Below, in pieces: positions 8,748 to 17,744 of a stretch of 64,000 nucleotides of DNA. Made by a program: the position numbers and the translations under genes. The notes under the pieces were generated by a model. The model was not told where the DNA came from. It did not search any database and saw only the letters and a list, made by a program, of their open reading frames with translations. The DNA comes from a bacterium. Lineage in GTDB: Bacteria > Krumholzibacteriota > Krumholzibacteriia > LZORAL124-64-63. The DNA lies in assembly GCA_016712675.1 (NCBI GenBank), contig JADJQR010000001.1:2356001-2420000 (forward strand). The letters run 5' to 3'. Each line of letters starts with the position of its first letter. Position 1 is the first letter of the stretch.

Positions 8748-9596
8748 TCAGGGATCGTCTGAACCCGGGAAAGCCAGGCCTTGTTCCAGCGCCAGCAGGG
8801 CTGCGGCGGCGGCCGTCTGCTCGGCGGCCTTCTTGTTGCGACCTTCGCCCATGCCGAGGATCTGGCCGTCAAACGACACCGCCACACGGAACACACGGTC
8901 GTGGTCTGGGCCCTCGACCGCCACCACCTTGTAGCGCGGGGGCGTCTTGTGCTCCGCCTGGATGAGTTCCTGCAGTCGGCTCTTGAAATTGCGTTCGGAA
9001 CTGCTGGCCAGGACCCGGTCGGCCCCATCCAGCAGGATCCGCTGGATCACGGCACGGGCAGCCTCGAGTCCACCATCGAGGTAGACGGCCCCGATGACGG
9101 CCTCGGTCGTGTCGGCGAGGATCGACGATCGCTCGCGCCCGCCGGTGGCCGCCTCGCTGCGGCTCATGCGGATATGGACACCCAGGTCCTGCTCGCTCGC
9201 CACCTCGGAGAGGCAGGCACCGCAGACGAGCAGCGACTTCATCTTGGTCAGGTCACCCTCTGAGCATGCGGTGAAGTGGCGGAAGAGATGTTCGTTCACC
9301 ACGAGACCGAGCACAGCATCGCCCAGGAACTCGAGTCTCTCGTTGGAGCTTCCCCGCTCCTGGCCCGTGACGTGGATGTGCGAGCGGTGAAGCAGCGCGG
9401 TGGCCAGCAGCGAGCGGTCGGTGAACGCGTAGCCGAGCTTGGCCTCCAGCTCCTGCAGGCTGGCCTCGTCGACGGCGAGGTCATCGAGCGTCCCGTCCGT
9501 GCCTGCGCCTTCGCCCGCAGGTACGGGCCGGCGTTCGGCGCGGCCGCGTCGCCCCAGGATCGCTGCGATGATCGATTGCCAGCGCATGGATCCCAC
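8748..9596 (-). CDS. rnc: ribonuclease III
   Basis: 282 residues from GTG 9596, chosen because GGAAGGA lies six bases upstream; the ATG at 9587 is an alternative. The enzyme cuts double-stranded RNA in rRNA and mRNA processing. The catalytic signature NERLEFLGDAVLGLVV and the second acidic helix DTTEAVIGAVYLDGG are intact, and a C-terminal double-stranded-RNA-binding domain runs from about residue 210 (FKSRLQELIQAEHKTPPRYKV to the KKAAEQTAAAAALLAL helix). About 50 low-complexity residues precede the domain, longer than usual. It follows fabF, an arrangement seen in many bacteria. Confidence 0.95.
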   Translation of the reverse strand: MGSMRWQSIIAAILGRRGRAERRPVPAGEGAGTDGTLDDLAVDEASLQELEAKLGYAFTDRSLLATALLHRSHIHVTGQERGSSNERLEFLGDAVLGLVVNEHLFRHFTACSEGDLTKMKSLLVCGACLSEVASEQDLGVHIRMSRSEAATGGRERSSILADTTEAVIGAVYLDGGLEAARAVIQRILLDGADRVLASSSERNFKSRLQELIQAEHKTPPRYKVVAVEGPDHDRVFRVAVSFDGQILGMGEGRNKKAAEQTAAAAALLALEQGLAFPGSDDP

Positions 9597-9610
9597 GGAC
9601 CGTCCTTCCG

Positions 9611-10849
9611 CTACCTCCCGGCGCCGAAGCAGAGCGTGACGTTGTGGCCGCCGAAGCCGAACGAGTTCGACAGCGCGTACTCCACCGACTGGCGGACCGC
9701 CACGTTCGCGCAGTAGTCGAGGTCGCACTCGGGATCCGGGTTGTCCAGGTTGATGGTCGGCGGCAGCACGCCTTCGCGCAGGGCCAGCAGCGTCACCGCG
9801 GCCTCGACCCCGCCGGCGGCGCCCAACAGGTGACCGATCATCGACTTGGTCGAGCTGATCTTCAGGCGCGCCGCGTGGTCGCCGAAGACGTTCTTGATGG
9901 CGCGCGTCTCCACCATGTCGTTGAAGTGGGTCGACGTGCCATGGGCGTTGATGTAGCCGATCTGCTCGGGGCGCAGGCCGGCATCCTGGAGCGCCGCCTT
10001 CATCGAACCGATGGCGCCGACGCCGTCGTTGTCGGGCTGTGTCATGTGGTACGCATCGCCGGTCATGCCGTAGCCGCACATGTAGCCGAGCACGACGGCG
10101 CCCCGCGCACGGGCGTGCCCTTCGGATTCCAGCACCAGGATGCCCGCGCCTTCGCCCAGCACGAATCCGTCACGGTCGCGGTCGAACGGACGGCTGGCCC
10201 TGTGCGGCTCGTCGTTGCGGGAACTGAGGGCCTTCATGTTGGCGAAGCCGCTGAGCGCCATCGGCGAGACGGCCGCTTCGGCCCCGCCGCAGAGCATCAC
10301 GTCGGCCCTGCCCAGGCGGATCTGGTCGAACGCCGTACCGATCGCATGGCCGCCGGAGGCGCAGGCGCTGACCGTGCAGAAGTTGGCACCGCGGAAGCCG
10401 TACCGGATCGAGACCAGACCGGCGGCCATGTCCGAGATCATCATCGGGATGAACAGCGGCGAGACCGCCCGCGGTCCCCGCGCGACCAGCTTGGAATGCT
10501 GCTCCTCGAAGGTCAGCATGCCGCCGATGCCCGAGCCGATGATCACGCCCGAACGGAAGGCGTCGCCCGGCGCCGACTCCAGGCCGGCCTGTTCCATGGC
10601 CCCTGCGGCCGCCGCCATCGCCAGGTGCACGAAGCGGTCGGCCTTGCGGGCCTCCTTGGGGTCCATGACCTGCTCGGGATCGAGGCCCTTGACCTGGGCC
10701 GCGAAAGTGGTTTTGAAATCGCCCTCGATGCCTTCCAGCGGGGCGACCCCGCCCTGGCCCGCAAGCATCGCCTGCCAGCTGGACTCGCGGTCCAGGCCGA
10801 CGGCCGTGACCATGCCCATTCCCGTTACGACGACAGAACGCGCAGCCAA
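9611..10849 (-). CDS. fabF: beta-ketoacyl-ACP synthase II
   Basis: 412 residues, the family norm. It condenses malonyl-ACP with acyl-ACP in fatty acid elongation. The Cys-His-His triad is visible: cysteine in TVSACASGGHA, histidines in INAHGTSTHFND and SMIGHLLGAAGG. No ATG suits the N-terminus; a TTG at 10849 with GGAGGT six bases upstream gives the standard LAARSVVVTGMGMVTAVG start. It lies after acpP, separated by a spacer with three hairpins. Confidence 0.95.
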   Translation of the reverse strand: MAARSVVVTGMGMVTAVGLDRESSWQAMLAGQGGVAPLEGIEGDFKTTFAAQVKGLDPEQVMDPKEARKADRFVHLAMAAAAGAMEQAGLESAPGDAFRSGVIIGSGIGGMLTFEEQHSKLVARGPRAVSPLFIPMMISDMAAGLVSIRYGFRGANFCTVSACASGGHAIGTAFDQIRLGRADVMLCGGAEAAVSPMALSGFANMKALSSRNDEPHRASRPFDRDRDGFVLGEGAGILVLESEGHARARGAVVLGYMCGYGMTGDAYHMTQPDNDGVGAIGSMKAALQDAGLRPEQIGYINAHGTSTHFNDMVETRAIKNVFGDHAARLKISSTKSMIGHLLGAAGGVEAAVTLLALREGVLPPTINLDNPDPECDLDYCANVAVRQSVEYALSNSFGFGGHNVTLCFGAGR

Positions 10850-10876
10850 GGCGCCACCTCCGTGAAATGCGGACCA

Positions 10877-10966
10877 CCGGTCGCCGGGCGACCGGGAGCC
10901 TTCGGGATCGCCCGGGGAGCGCCGGACGCGCTCCCGGGAAACCTGCGGGCGCCGCCGGCGGCGCCC
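10877..10966 (-). terminator. array of three GC-rich hairpins between acpP and fabF
   Basis: Three stems lie in 138 bases: 10877-10884 with 10888-10895 (8 bp, 3-base loop), 10915-10921 with 10929-10935 (7 bp, 7-base loop), and a 20-base perfect palindrome at 10947-10966. None is followed by a T run on the minus strand. They may end a share of acpP transcripts or protect the acpP mRNA end, fitting the high need for ACP. The effect on expression is inferred. Confidence 0.5.
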
Positions 10967-10987
10967 CTGTGTCACGACCGCCGGACG

Positions 10988-11224
10988 CTACTCGAGATTC
11001 GCCTCAAGATAGTCGATGGCGTCCTGGACCGTGCGCAGCTTCTCCTGGTCCTCTTCCGGAATCGTGATGTTGAACTGCTCCTCGAGGTCCATCACCAGTT
11101 CGACCGTGTCCAGCGAGTCGGCGCCCAGGTCCTCGGTGAAGGAGGCCTCGGGGGTGATCTGCTCGGGATTGACCGAGAGCTTGCGCTGGATGATCTCGTA
11201 AACCTGTTCCTGGATCGACGCCAT
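10988..11224 (-). CDS. acpP: acyl carrier protein
   Basis: 78 residues, very acidic, with the [10 protein letters not shown] motif whose serine takes the phosphopantetheine arm. It carries growing acyl chains for the fab enzymes around it. The ATG at 11224 has GGGAGGG upstream; the longer frame upstream is not conserved. A TTGACA hexamer at 11310-11305 (minus) lies ahead of it, but no convincing -10 follows. Confidence 0.96.
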   Translation of the reverse strand: MASIQEQVYEIIQRKLSVNPEQITPEASFTEDLGADSLDTVELVMDLEEQFNITIPEEDQEKLRTVQDAIDYLEANLE

Positions 11225-11325
11225 GTCGGTGTACCCTCCCGGGTTCTGGTCGGCGCCTGCGGGGCGCCGCATTGGTGGACCTTGTTCGTTCGCTCTTCCG
11301 TCCCTGTCAACAGCCGGAACTCTAT

Positions 11326-12057
11326 CTAGCCGATCATGCCGCCGTCCACCACCAGGACCTGCCCGGTGATGTACGCGGCTTCGGGTGACAGCAGGAACCT
11401 GACGACACCCGCGATGTCACGTGGCTCGCCGAAGCGCTTGAGCGGGATGCGCTCCAGCATGTCATGCCGGACCTTTTCCGGCAGGTCGGCCGTCATGTCG
11501 GTGGCGATGTACCCGGGCGCCAGCGCGTTGCACGTCACGCCGCGACCGCCGAGTTCCTTGGCCACCGACTTGGTCAGGCCGATGATGCCGGCCTTCGAGG
11601 CCGCATAGTTGGCCTGTCCGGCATTGCCCGTCAAGCCGATGACGGACGTGATGTTCACGATCCGCCCCTGGCGCTGGCGCATCATAATGGCGCCCACCGC
11701 ACGTGTAAAGTAGAAGGTACCATTGAGGTTGACGTCCAGCGGGGCCTGCCACTGCTCGGGGCTCATGCGCACCAGCAGGCCGTCGCGCGTGATGCCGGCG
11801 TTGTTGACCAGGCCGTCGATGGTCCCGAAGGTCTCCTGGGTGACGGCGGCCACGCGCTGCGCGTCGTCCCAGCTGCCGATGTCCCCCGGGCAGGCCAGAC
11901 AACGCTCGGGACCGCCCAGTTCGGCCGCGAGGGCGTCCAGCTTCTCGCGGTTCCGGGCGACCAGAACCAGTGGCCAGCCCGCTGCGGCCAGATCGCGGGC
12001 AATGGCCTCGCCGATGCCGCGGCTGGCCCCGGTGACGATGACGGCTCCCCGGCTCAT
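11326..12057 (-). CDS. fabG: 3-oxoacyl-ACP reductase
   Basis: 243 residues. It reduces beta-ketoacyl-ACP with NADPH. The cofactor loop [10 protein letters not shown], the NNAG motif, and the catalytic Ser plus YxxxK ([10 protein letters not shown], then YAASKAGI) are intact, and the C-terminal GYIATDMT and [11 protein letters not shown] segments match FabG rather than other short-chain reductases. It follows fabD by 16 bases in the fab run. Confidence 0.95.
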   Translation of the reverse strand: MSRGAVIVTGASRGIGEAIARDLAAAGWPLVLVARNREKLDALAAELGGPERCLACPGDIGSWDDAQRVAAVTQETFGTIDGLVNNAGITRDGLLVRMSPEQWQAPLDVNLNGTFYFTRAVGAIMMRQRQGRIVNITSVIGLTGNAGQANYAASKAGIIGLTKSVAKELGGRGVTCNALAPGYIATDMTADLPEKVRHDMLERIPLKRFGEPRDIAGVVRFLLSPEAAYITGQVLVVDGGMIG

Positions 12058-12073
12058 GGCTCGCTCCCGTTCC

Positions 12074-13039
12074 TCAGTTGGCGGCGCCCGCCAGCAGCGC
12101 CGGCAGGGCGTCGATCTCGGCCGCGGTCCCCACGGCGATGAACTGCACCTTGCGGTAGGCCCGCTTCGCCAGGCCGGTCAGGACCCTGCCGGGGCCGACT
12201 TCCAGCACGAACGCGGGCGGCATACCGCCGCCGGCGGCGATCGACTCCATCGTCTCGTGCCAGCGGACGGCAGCCGTCAGCTGGCGGCCTAGTCCCTCGG
12301 CAAGGGCGGCAGCCGTAGTGACGGCGGCGGCGCTGACATTGGCCACCAGCGGCACGGCCGGGTCGGCCAACGGCAGGGTGGCCAGGAACTCGCGGAACTC
12401 GGCAGCGGCACCGGCCAGCAGCGGCGAATGGAAGGCGCCACTGACGTTCAGCGGGATCACGCGCTTGGCGCCGGCCGCGGTCAGCGCCGGGCCGGCCGCA
12501 GCCACGGCGGCGACCTCGCCGGAGATGACGACCTGCACGTCGGAATTGTGGTTGGCCGGCACCACGATGCCATGCACCGCGGCCACCTCGCAGCAGACCG
12601 CAGCCACCTTGTCGGCGTCCAGGCCCAGGACGGCGGCCATCGCGCCGGGCACCTGGCGGCCGGCGGCGAACATCAGCTCGCCGCGCCGCCGCACGGCACG
12701 TAGGGCGTCCTCCGGAGTCAGCGCACCGGCGGCCGCGGCGGCGCTGTACTCGCCGATGGAATGGCCGGCCACGAGCGAGGGCTCGATGCCCAACTCACGC
12801 AGCGCCAGCACGACCGCGACCGAATGTGCGAGGATGGCCGGCTGCGCATGGTGCGTCTCGGTGAGCGTCTCGAGGGGGCCCTCGGCCATCAGCTTCGTCA
12901 GCGGGTAGCCCAGGATGCCGTCCACCGAGCGCAGGAAATCGCCGGCCAGGCCGGGCCGCGCCAGAAGGTCGGCTGCCATGCCGACCGCCTGCGAAGCCTG
13001 GCCGGGGAAGATCATCGGGACACGGGTGCGGGTGGACAT
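12074..13039 (-). CDS. fabD: malonyl-CoA:ACP transacylase
   Basis: 321 residues. It loads malonate on ACP. The FPGQASQAVGMA oxyanion segment, the active-site serine in GHSIGEYSA, and the FHSPLL histidine are present. The ATG at 13039 has AGGAGG at good spacing. It comes directly after plsX; the fabH gene often found between plsX and fabD is absent here. Confidence 0.95.
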   Translation of the reverse strand: MSTRTRVPMIFPGQASQAVGMAADLLARPGLAGDFLRSVDGILGYPLTKLMAEGPLETLTETHHAQPAILAHSVAVVLALRELGIEPSLVAGHSIGEYSAAAAAGALTPEDALRAVRRRGELMFAAGRQVPGAMAAVLGLDADKVAAVCCEVAAVHGIVVPANHNSDVQVVISGEVAAVAAAGPALTAAGAKRVIPLNVSGAFHSPLLAGAAAEFREFLATLPLADPAVPLVANVSAAAVTTAAALAEGLGRQLTAAVRWHETMESIAAGGGMPPAFVLEVGPGRVLTGLAKRAYRKVQFIAVGTAAEIDALPALLAGAAN

Positions 13040-13065
13040 TCGGGCCTCCTTGCCGCGCGGCGCGT

Positions 13066-14055
13066 TCAGGTGCCGGCCGCGGCGAGCTTGCCGGGCAGGT
13101 CGTGGCGGACCTGCAACCAGGCTTCCCGCACGGCGCTGGTGATGGCGCGCGAACTGCTGCGACCATGGGCGATGATGCTCACTCCGGACACCCCCAGCAG
13201 CATGGCGCCGCCGTAGACCTCGTACGAGAAGTTCCGCTGCAGGAACCCGAGGACCGGACGGAAGGCCGCGCGCTCGTCGTCCGCCAGGTCAGGACGCTGG
13301 CTGAGCGCTGCCATGAAGCGGGCGAAGCCCTCGACCAGCTTGAGCGTGTTGTTGCCGGTGTAGCCGTCGGTGACCACCACGTCGCAGGGCCCGAGCAGGA
13401 GGTGGTTGCCCTCGACGTTGCCGGCGAAGTTCAGGCCCGAGGCGGTCAATTGCTCGAAGGCATCGACGTTGGTCTTGGTGCCCTTCTTCGCTTCGCCGCC
13501 GATATTCAACTGACCGACAGACGGGGCGGCCACGCCCATGACCTCGCGGGCAAAGACCGCACCCATACGCGCGAAGCTGACCAGGTGTTCGACAGTGCAC
13601 TCGGTATTGGCGCCGGCGTCCAGCAGCAGGAGTTCACCCTTGACCGTGGGAATGCGTGTGGCGATGGCGGGACGGTCGCAGCCGGGCAGGCGCTTGAGGA
13701 TGATCAGACTGGCGGCGACCATCGCGCCGGTCGAGCCCGCCGACACCACGGCTTGCACCTTGCCCGCCTTCTGGTCCGCCATCGCGCGCACGATCGGGCT
13801 GTCGGGTCGGCCGCGGATGGCCGCGGCCGGTTCGTCGCTCATCGCGATGTCCTGCGTGCAATGGACAACCGTCACGGGAAGCGCCGCCGCTGGCATGCCG
13901 CCCAGGGCTTCGCGGACGCGCGGCTCGTCGCCGTAGAGCGCCAGCCGATAGGGCGAATCGGCGGCCAGCCCGGCCAGCGCGCCGGGCACGACCACCTGGG
14001 GACCGTGATCCCCGCCCATGGCATCGACCGCGATGACGGGCCTGGTATCGTCCAT
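13066..14055 (-). CDS. plsX: phosphate acyltransferase
   Basis: 329 residues. It converts acyl-ACP to acyl-phosphate, the first committed step toward phosphatidic acid in the PlsX/PlsY route. The N-terminal VIAVDAMGGDHGP signature is exact, and PALKTVSASTG-type segments (VSAGSTGAMVAAS, LLDAGANTEC, VVTDGYTGNNTLKLVEG) follow in order. The start is ATG 14055 with GGGAGGT upstream; the longer frame is not conserved. It forms the rpmF-plsX-fab group usual in bacteria. Confidence 0.96.
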   Translation of the reverse strand: MDDTRPVIAVDAMGGDHGPQVVVPGALAGLAADSPYRLALYGDEPRVREALGGMPAAALPVTVVHCTQDIAMSDEPAAAIRGRPDSPIVRAMADQKAGKVQAVVSAGSTGAMVAASLIILKRLPGCDRPAIATRIPTVKGELLLLDAGANTECTVEHLVSFARMGAVFAREVMGVAAPSVGQLNIGGEAKKGTKTNVDAFEQLTASGLNFAGNVEGNHLLLGPCDVVVTDGYTGNNTLKLVEGFARFMAALSQRPDLADDERAAFRPVLGFLQRNFSYEVYGGAMLLGVSGVSIIAHGRSSSRAITSAVREAWLQVRHDLPGKLAAAGT

Positions 14056-14144
14056 GGCGCCGACCTCCCTGCCGGTGCGGGCCGCTCCCGGATCGCCCGC
14101 AGCGCCCGGTCGGCGTGCGGATCCCCGGGGACCCGGTTCAAGGT

Positions 14145-14167
14145 CGGGCCGGGTGTGCCCCGGCCCG
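14145..14167 (-). terminator. hairpin between rpmF and plsX
   Basis: CGGGCCGGG at 14145-14153 pairs perfectly with CCCGGCCCG at 14159-14167 across a five-base loop. A further palindrome, TCCCCGGGGA, lies near 14122-14131. There is no T run on the minus strand. It may attenuate between the ribosomal protein gene and plsX. Confidence 0.45.
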
Positions 14168-14201
14168 GCTCCAGCCAGACTGCGCGCGCGCGGAGCGGCA
14201 G

Positions 14202-14381
14202 CTACTTCTCGACGACGAGCACTTCGCGCTCGCCGTAGTAACCGCACTCGCGGCAGACCCGATGCGGCAGGCGCGGCGCCCCGCAATGCGGGCACTTGTT
14301 CGGATCGGGCGCGGTCAGGTGCCAGTTGGCGCGGCGCAGCCCCTTGCGGGACGGCGTGGTCTTCTTGCGTGGGACAGCCAT
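14202..14381 (-). CDS. rpmF: 50S ribosomal protein L32
   Basis: 59 residues beginning MAVPRKKTTPSRKGLRRA, the standard L32 start. A zinc ribbon is formed by the CPHCG and CRECGYY motifs, so this is the zinc-binding form. It lies between yceD and plsX as in many bacteria. GGAGG is placed six to eight bases before the ATG. It belongs to the large ribosomal subunit. Confidence 0.96.
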   Translation of the reverse strand: MAVPRKKTTPSRKGLRRANWHLTAPDPNKCPHCGAPRLPHRVCRECGYYGEREVLVVEK

Positions 14382-14459
14382 CGGTAGCCTCCGGTTGCGG
14401 GCGTCCGGCCGACGGGGCCGGTTTTCAAGTGATCGTAGCCAGTGCGCGGGTGGCGCCGG

Positions 14460-14939
14460 TCAGGGCAACCCTTCCCAGCGCGGATCGCTGTCCCCGGCGG
14501 CGCAATCGCACGGGGCCGTATTCAGATCGGCTCCGCACGAGGCGCACAGGCCCCGGCAGTCCTCGCGGCAGACCGGTGCCTGCGGAAAGGACAGTGCGGC
14601 GCACTCGCGCAGCGCTTCGGACAGGTCGACCTCGCCGTCGCGCTGCAGGATGAGCAGGGTGTCGCCCTCGGTCTCGTCCGTGTGCACGTCGCGCAGGACC
14701 ATCAGGTCGACCGGGACCTCCCAGTCCAGCCTGAATTCGGCCAGGCAACGCCCGCACTCGGCCGTCCCAGAGGCCTGCAGTGTCCCGGAGGCCAAGACCC
14801 GCCCCTCCAGGTTCTGCAGCGTAAGCTCGCCGCTCAGCGTCGTTTCCGGCGCACACGCCTCCCCCATGCCCAACGCCACGGTCCCCGCAAGCGGGAGGGT
14901 GGAACGGCCCACGGGGGTCCTGTCGAGGTCCAGGTACAT
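14460..14939 (-). CDS. yceD: YceD/DUF177 family protein
   Basis: 159 residues. The family signature is clear: GTAECGRCLAEFRLDWEVPVDL in the middle and a cysteine-rich end (CREDCRGLCASCGADLN) that probably binds zinc. YceD proteins are encoded beside rpmF in most bacteria and are linked to 23S rRNA metabolism or ribosome assembly; the exact role is not settled. It is the first gene of the rpmF-plsX-fab run and has a good promoter candidate just upstream. Confidence 0.9.
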   Translation of the reverse strand: MYLDLDRTPVGRSTLPLAGTVALGMGEACAPETTLSGELTLQNLEGRVLASGTLQASGTAECGRCLAEFRLDWEVPVDLMVLRDVHTDETEGDTLLILQRDGEVDLSEALRECAALSFPQAPVCREDCRGLCASCGADLNTAPCDCAAGDSDPRWEGLP

Positions 14940-14967
14940 CTGAGGTACGCCTTTTTGCGAGCGTCAA

Positions 14968-14996
14968 ACCTTAATAGGCGCCCCCGCGGGTGTCAA
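14968..14996 (-). promoter_or_regulatory. candidate sigma-70-type promoter of the yceD-rpmF-plsX-fab operon
   Basis: Minus-strand TTGACA at 14996-14991 is followed after 17 bases by TAAGGT at 14973-14968. Transcription would begin near 14961, about 20 bases before the yceD start. The hexamer continues as TTGACACCCGC, the same eleven bases seen before rfaE1. Confidence 0.5.
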
Positions 14997-15088
14997 GACC
15001 GGGCCCGGCGGGCCACAGGGCGCCCCACGGTCTGGCGGTCCGGCTGCCGGGTTCGCCGCCCGGTCTGACCGCGGACGGCGTCCCGGCT

Positions 15089-15490
15089 TCAGCCGAAGAT
15101 GAGCTTCAGTTCCCGGGCGGCGTCCTCGGGGTTGGCCGAGGCGTGCACCGCGTTGAACGAAAGCGACGTGCCGTAGAGGCTGCGGATGGTGCCCACGGCC
15201 GCCTCGGCCGGGTTCGTGGCGCCGATCAATTGCCTGAGGGCGGCCACGGCATTCTCGCGCTCGAGCCCGATGGTGACGACCGGCCCGCTGCAGATGTAGT
15301 CGCAGAGTTCCTTGTAGAACCCGCGCTCGCGGTGCTCTCCGTAGAAGTCCTCCACCAGGGCACGGTCCAGCTGGCGCAGGGCCAAGCCCGTGATCCGGAA
15401 GCCGGCCCGGTTGACGATGGCCAGGATGTCGCCGACGTGCGTACCGGCGCGGACGATCTCCGGCTTGATCATGAAGTAGGTCTGCTGCAT
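15089..15490 (-). CDS. ndk: nucleoside diphosphate kinase
   Basis: 133 residues, slightly short of the usual 136-143. It moves the gamma phosphate between nucleoside di- and triphosphates through a phosphohistidine. The start YFMIKPEIVRAG, the GPVV block and NAVHASAN, which contains the catalytic histidine (usually NAVHGSDS), are visible. The change of GSD to ASAN beside the histidine is mildly unusual. It is downstream of sucD after a strong hairpin. Confidence 0.93.
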   Translation of the reverse strand: MQQTYFMIKPEIVRAGTHVGDILAIVNRAGFRITGLALRQLDRALVEDFYGEHRERGFYKELCDYICSGPVVTIGLERENAVAALRQLIGATNPAEAAVGTIRSLYGTSLSFNAVHASANPEDAARELKLIFG

Positions 15491-15531
15491 CGGGGTGAAC
15501 CCCTCCTGTGTCGCTTGGCTGTCGGCAGGGC

Positions 15532-15561
15532 AGAGCGGGTCCGGTCCGCCGGGCCCGCTCT
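15532..15561 (-). terminator. strong hairpin between sucD and ndk
   Basis: Positions 15532-15544 pair with 15549-15561 over 13 bp with one G-T pair and a four-base loop (TCCG). It is the longest stem I found in the window. No T run follows on the minus strand. Position after the sucD stop suggests termination or mRNA 3'-end protection. Confidence 0.6.
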
Positions 15562-15589
15562 CCGTCCGGGTACAGAGCAGGGCCGGGCC

Positions 15590-16465
15590 CTACCGCTTCC
15601 AGATGCTCTTGAGGTGAGGCACGATGTCCATCGGGCGCTCGGCGACCGGAATGCCGGCCTCGTTGAGCGCCTTCTTCTTCTCGGCCGCCGTGCCGGTGCC
15701 GCCCGAGACGATAGCGCCGGCATGGCCCATCCGCTTGCCCGGGGGTGCGGTCTGGCCGGCGATGAAGCTGACCACCGGCTTCCGGACGTGGGCCTTGATG
15801 TAGGCTGCCGCCTTCTCCTCCGCGTCGCCGCCGATCTCGCCGATCATGACGAAGGCCTCGGTCGCCGGGTCGGCGTTGAAGGCCTCGATGGCGTCCAGGA
15901 AGTTGGTGCCGATGATCGGGTCGCCACCGATGCCCAGGCACGTGGTCTGGCCCAGACCCGCGGCCGTCAGCTGGTAGACCACCTCGTACGTCAGGGTGCC
16001 GCTGCGGCTGACCAGGCCGACGGGTCCCTCCTTGACGATCGAGGCGGGCAGGATGCCCAGCTTGGCGATGCCGGGAGCCAGCAGGCCCGGGCAATTCGGC
16101 CCGACCAGGCGCACGCCGCGCTCCTTCAGGTAGGGCATGACCCTGACCATGTCGATGGTCGGCACGCCCTCGGTGATGCAGACGACCAGCTTGCAGCCGG
16201 CGTCGGCCGCTTCCATGATGGCGCCGGCGGCACCGGCGGGCGGGACGAAGATGACCGAGGTGTTGGCGCCCTCGTTCAGCACGGCCTCTCGAACGGTGTC
16301 GAATACCGGCACCTTGTCCTCGAACTTCTGGCCGCCGCGACCGGGCGTGCAGCCGGCCACGAGCTTCGTTCCGTAGGCCAGCATCTCCCGCGAGTGGAAC
16401 CCGCCGTCGCGGCCGGTGATGCCCTGCACCACGACCCGCGTGTTCTTGTCGACAAAGATCGCCAT
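15590..16465 (-). CDS. sucD: succinyl-CoA ligase, alpha subunit
   Basis: 291 residues, full length. With SucC it makes or uses succinyl-CoA in the TCA cycle with ATP or GTP formation. The CoA-binding N-terminus ([14 protein letters not shown]), the GPNCPG segment, and the phosphohistidine motif [11 protein letters not shown] near residue 245 are intact. ATG 16465 follows sucC by 57 bases in one transcription unit. Confidence 0.96.
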   Translation of the reverse strand: MAIFVDKNTRVVVQGITGRDGGFHSREMLAYGTKLVAGCTPGRGGQKFEDKVPVFDTVREAVLNEGANTSVIFVPPAGAAGAIMEAADAGCKLVVCITEGVPTIDMVRVMPYLKERGVRLVGPNCPGLLAPGIAKLGILPASIVKEGPVGLVSRSGTLTYEVVYQLTAAGLGQTTCLGIGGDPIIGTNFLDAIEAFNADPATEAFVMIGEIGGDAEEKAAAYIKAHVRKPVVSFIAGQTAPPGKRMGHAGAIVSGGTGTAAEKKKALNEAGIPVAERPMDIVPHLKSIWKR

Positions 16466-16522
16466 GACGAGACTCCTTAAGGGCGGCGGACGTCGTCCGC
16501 TCGTCCACGCGTTGTGGTCAGG

Positions 16523-17665
16523 TTACGCACCCTTGCCGGCGAGTTCGATGGCCTTCTGCACGGCCTCGTCCATCGTCTCGGCGGGGTGGAGCTTCGTCTT
16601 GGCCAGGAGCGCACGGCCCTCGGCCTCGTTGGTGCCGGTCAGGCGCACGACGATCGGCACCTCGATGGGCATCATCTCGGTGGCCCTGATGATGCCGTTG
16701 GCGACGTCGTCGCAGCGCGTGATGCCGCCGAAGATATTGAACAGGATGACCTTCACGGCCTTGTCCTGCAGGATGATCTTCAGCGCGTTGACGACCTTCT
16801 CGGGATTCGAGCTGCCGCCGATGTCCAGGAAGTTCGCCGGCTGGCCACCGTAGTACTTGACCAGGTCCATCGTGGCCATGGCCAGTCCGGCGCCGTTGAC
16901 CAGGCAGCCGACGTTGCCCTCCAGCTTCACGAAGCTGAGGTTCGCCTCGCGGGCCTGGCGCTCGGCCGGGTCCTCGGCCTCGATGTCGCGCAGCGCCTCG
17001 TAGTCGGCGTGGCGGTACATGGCGTTGTCGTCGAAGCTGACCTTGCCGTCGATGGCGTGCCCGATGCCGTCGGGCGTGAAGATGAACGGGTTGATCTCCG
17101 CCAGGCTGGCGTCGGCCGCCACGAAGGCCGCGTACAGCTTCTGCATGGCCGTGGCCAGCTGGCGCGCCTTCTTGACGTCGCCCGGGCACATCTTCAGGCC
17201 CAGTTCGAGGGCCTCGTGGTCGAGCAGCCCGTAGCGCGGGTCGATCGGGTGCTTGAGGATGGCTTCGGGCTTCTCCTGGGCGACCTGCTCGATGTCCATG
17301 CCGCCCTCGGCGCTGCACATCAGCAGCACGCGCTGCGAGGCGCGATCGATGAGCATGCCGACATAGAATTCGCTGGCGATGTCCAGCGCCGGGGTGACCA
17401 GCACCTTGCGCACGACGTGGCCCTTGATGTCCATGCCCAGGATCTTCGACGCATTCTCCTTCACGTCGTCGATCGTCTTGCAGAACTTGACGCCGCCGGC
17501 CTTGCCGCGGCCACCGGTCAGCACCTGCGACTTCACCATCACCGGAAGGCCGTACTTGCCCGCCAGCGCGACGGCTTCGCCGACGGTCGCGGCCACCGAG
17601 CCGGGCGGGACCGGCAGGCCGTGGCGAGCGAAGATCTCCTTCGCCTGGTACTCGTGGATGTTCAC
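16523..17665 (-). CDS. sucC: succinyl-CoA ligase, beta subunit
   Basis: 380 residues starting MNIHEYQAKEIFARHGLPVP, the standard SucC start, from a GTG at 17665 with GGAGGAAG upstream. The ATP-grasp region includes VKSQVLTGGRGKAGG, and the C-terminal ligase domain shows NIFGGITRCDDVANG and LTGTNEAEG. It is paired with sucD downstream. No other TCA gene is nearby. Confidence 0.96.
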   Translation of the reverse strand: MNIHEYQAKEIFARHGLPVPPGSVAATVGEAVALAGKYGLPVMVKSQVLTGGRGKAGGVKFCKTIDDVKENASKILGMDIKGHVVRKVLVTPALDIASEFYVGMLIDRASQRVLLMCSAEGGMDIEQVAQEKPEAILKHPIDPRYGLLDHEALELGLKMCPGDVKKARQLATAMQKLYAAFVAADASLAEINPFIFTPDGIGHAIDGKVSFDDNAMYRHADYEALRDIEAEDPAERQAREANLSFVKLEGNVGCLVNGAGLAMATMDLVKYYGGQPANFLDIGGSSNPEKVVNALKIILQDKAVKVILFNIFGGITRCDDVANGIIRATEMMPIEVPIVVRLTGTNEAEGRALLAKTKLHPAETMDEAVQKAIELAGKGA

Positions 17666-17691
17666 GCACTTCCTCCCGGTGGGGGTTGGCA

Positions 17692-17714
17692 GCCGGGCGG
17701 GGTCGCCGCCCGGC
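17692..17714 (-). terminator. hairpin between the cyclic-DPG synthase gene and sucC
   Basis: GCCGGGCGG at 17692-17700 pairs exactly with CCGCCCGGC at 17706-17714 across a five-base loop. No T run follows on the minus strand. Likely termination or processing between the two genes. Confidence 0.5.
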
Positions 17715-17744
17715 CGCTTCGATCGGCATCTGCAGGACGGTACG

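Noticed and set aside
3302-8965. Uninterrupted plus-strand reading frame of 1,887 codons
   Set aside because: It is antisense to seven genes that have clear motifs, ribosome sites and overlaps. The translation is Arg/Pro/Ala-rich without any domain, as expected from strong GC third-position bias.
11281-11310. acpP promoter with TTGACA at 11310-11305
   Set aside because: No acceptable -10 hexamer (the 17-base position reads GAACAA), so I did not call it.
14132-14148. tRNA T-arm-like sequence (five-base stem, loop TTCAAGG)
   Set aside because: No acceptor stem, anticodon arm or CCA end can be fitted around it on either strand; it lies in a hairpin-rich spacer.
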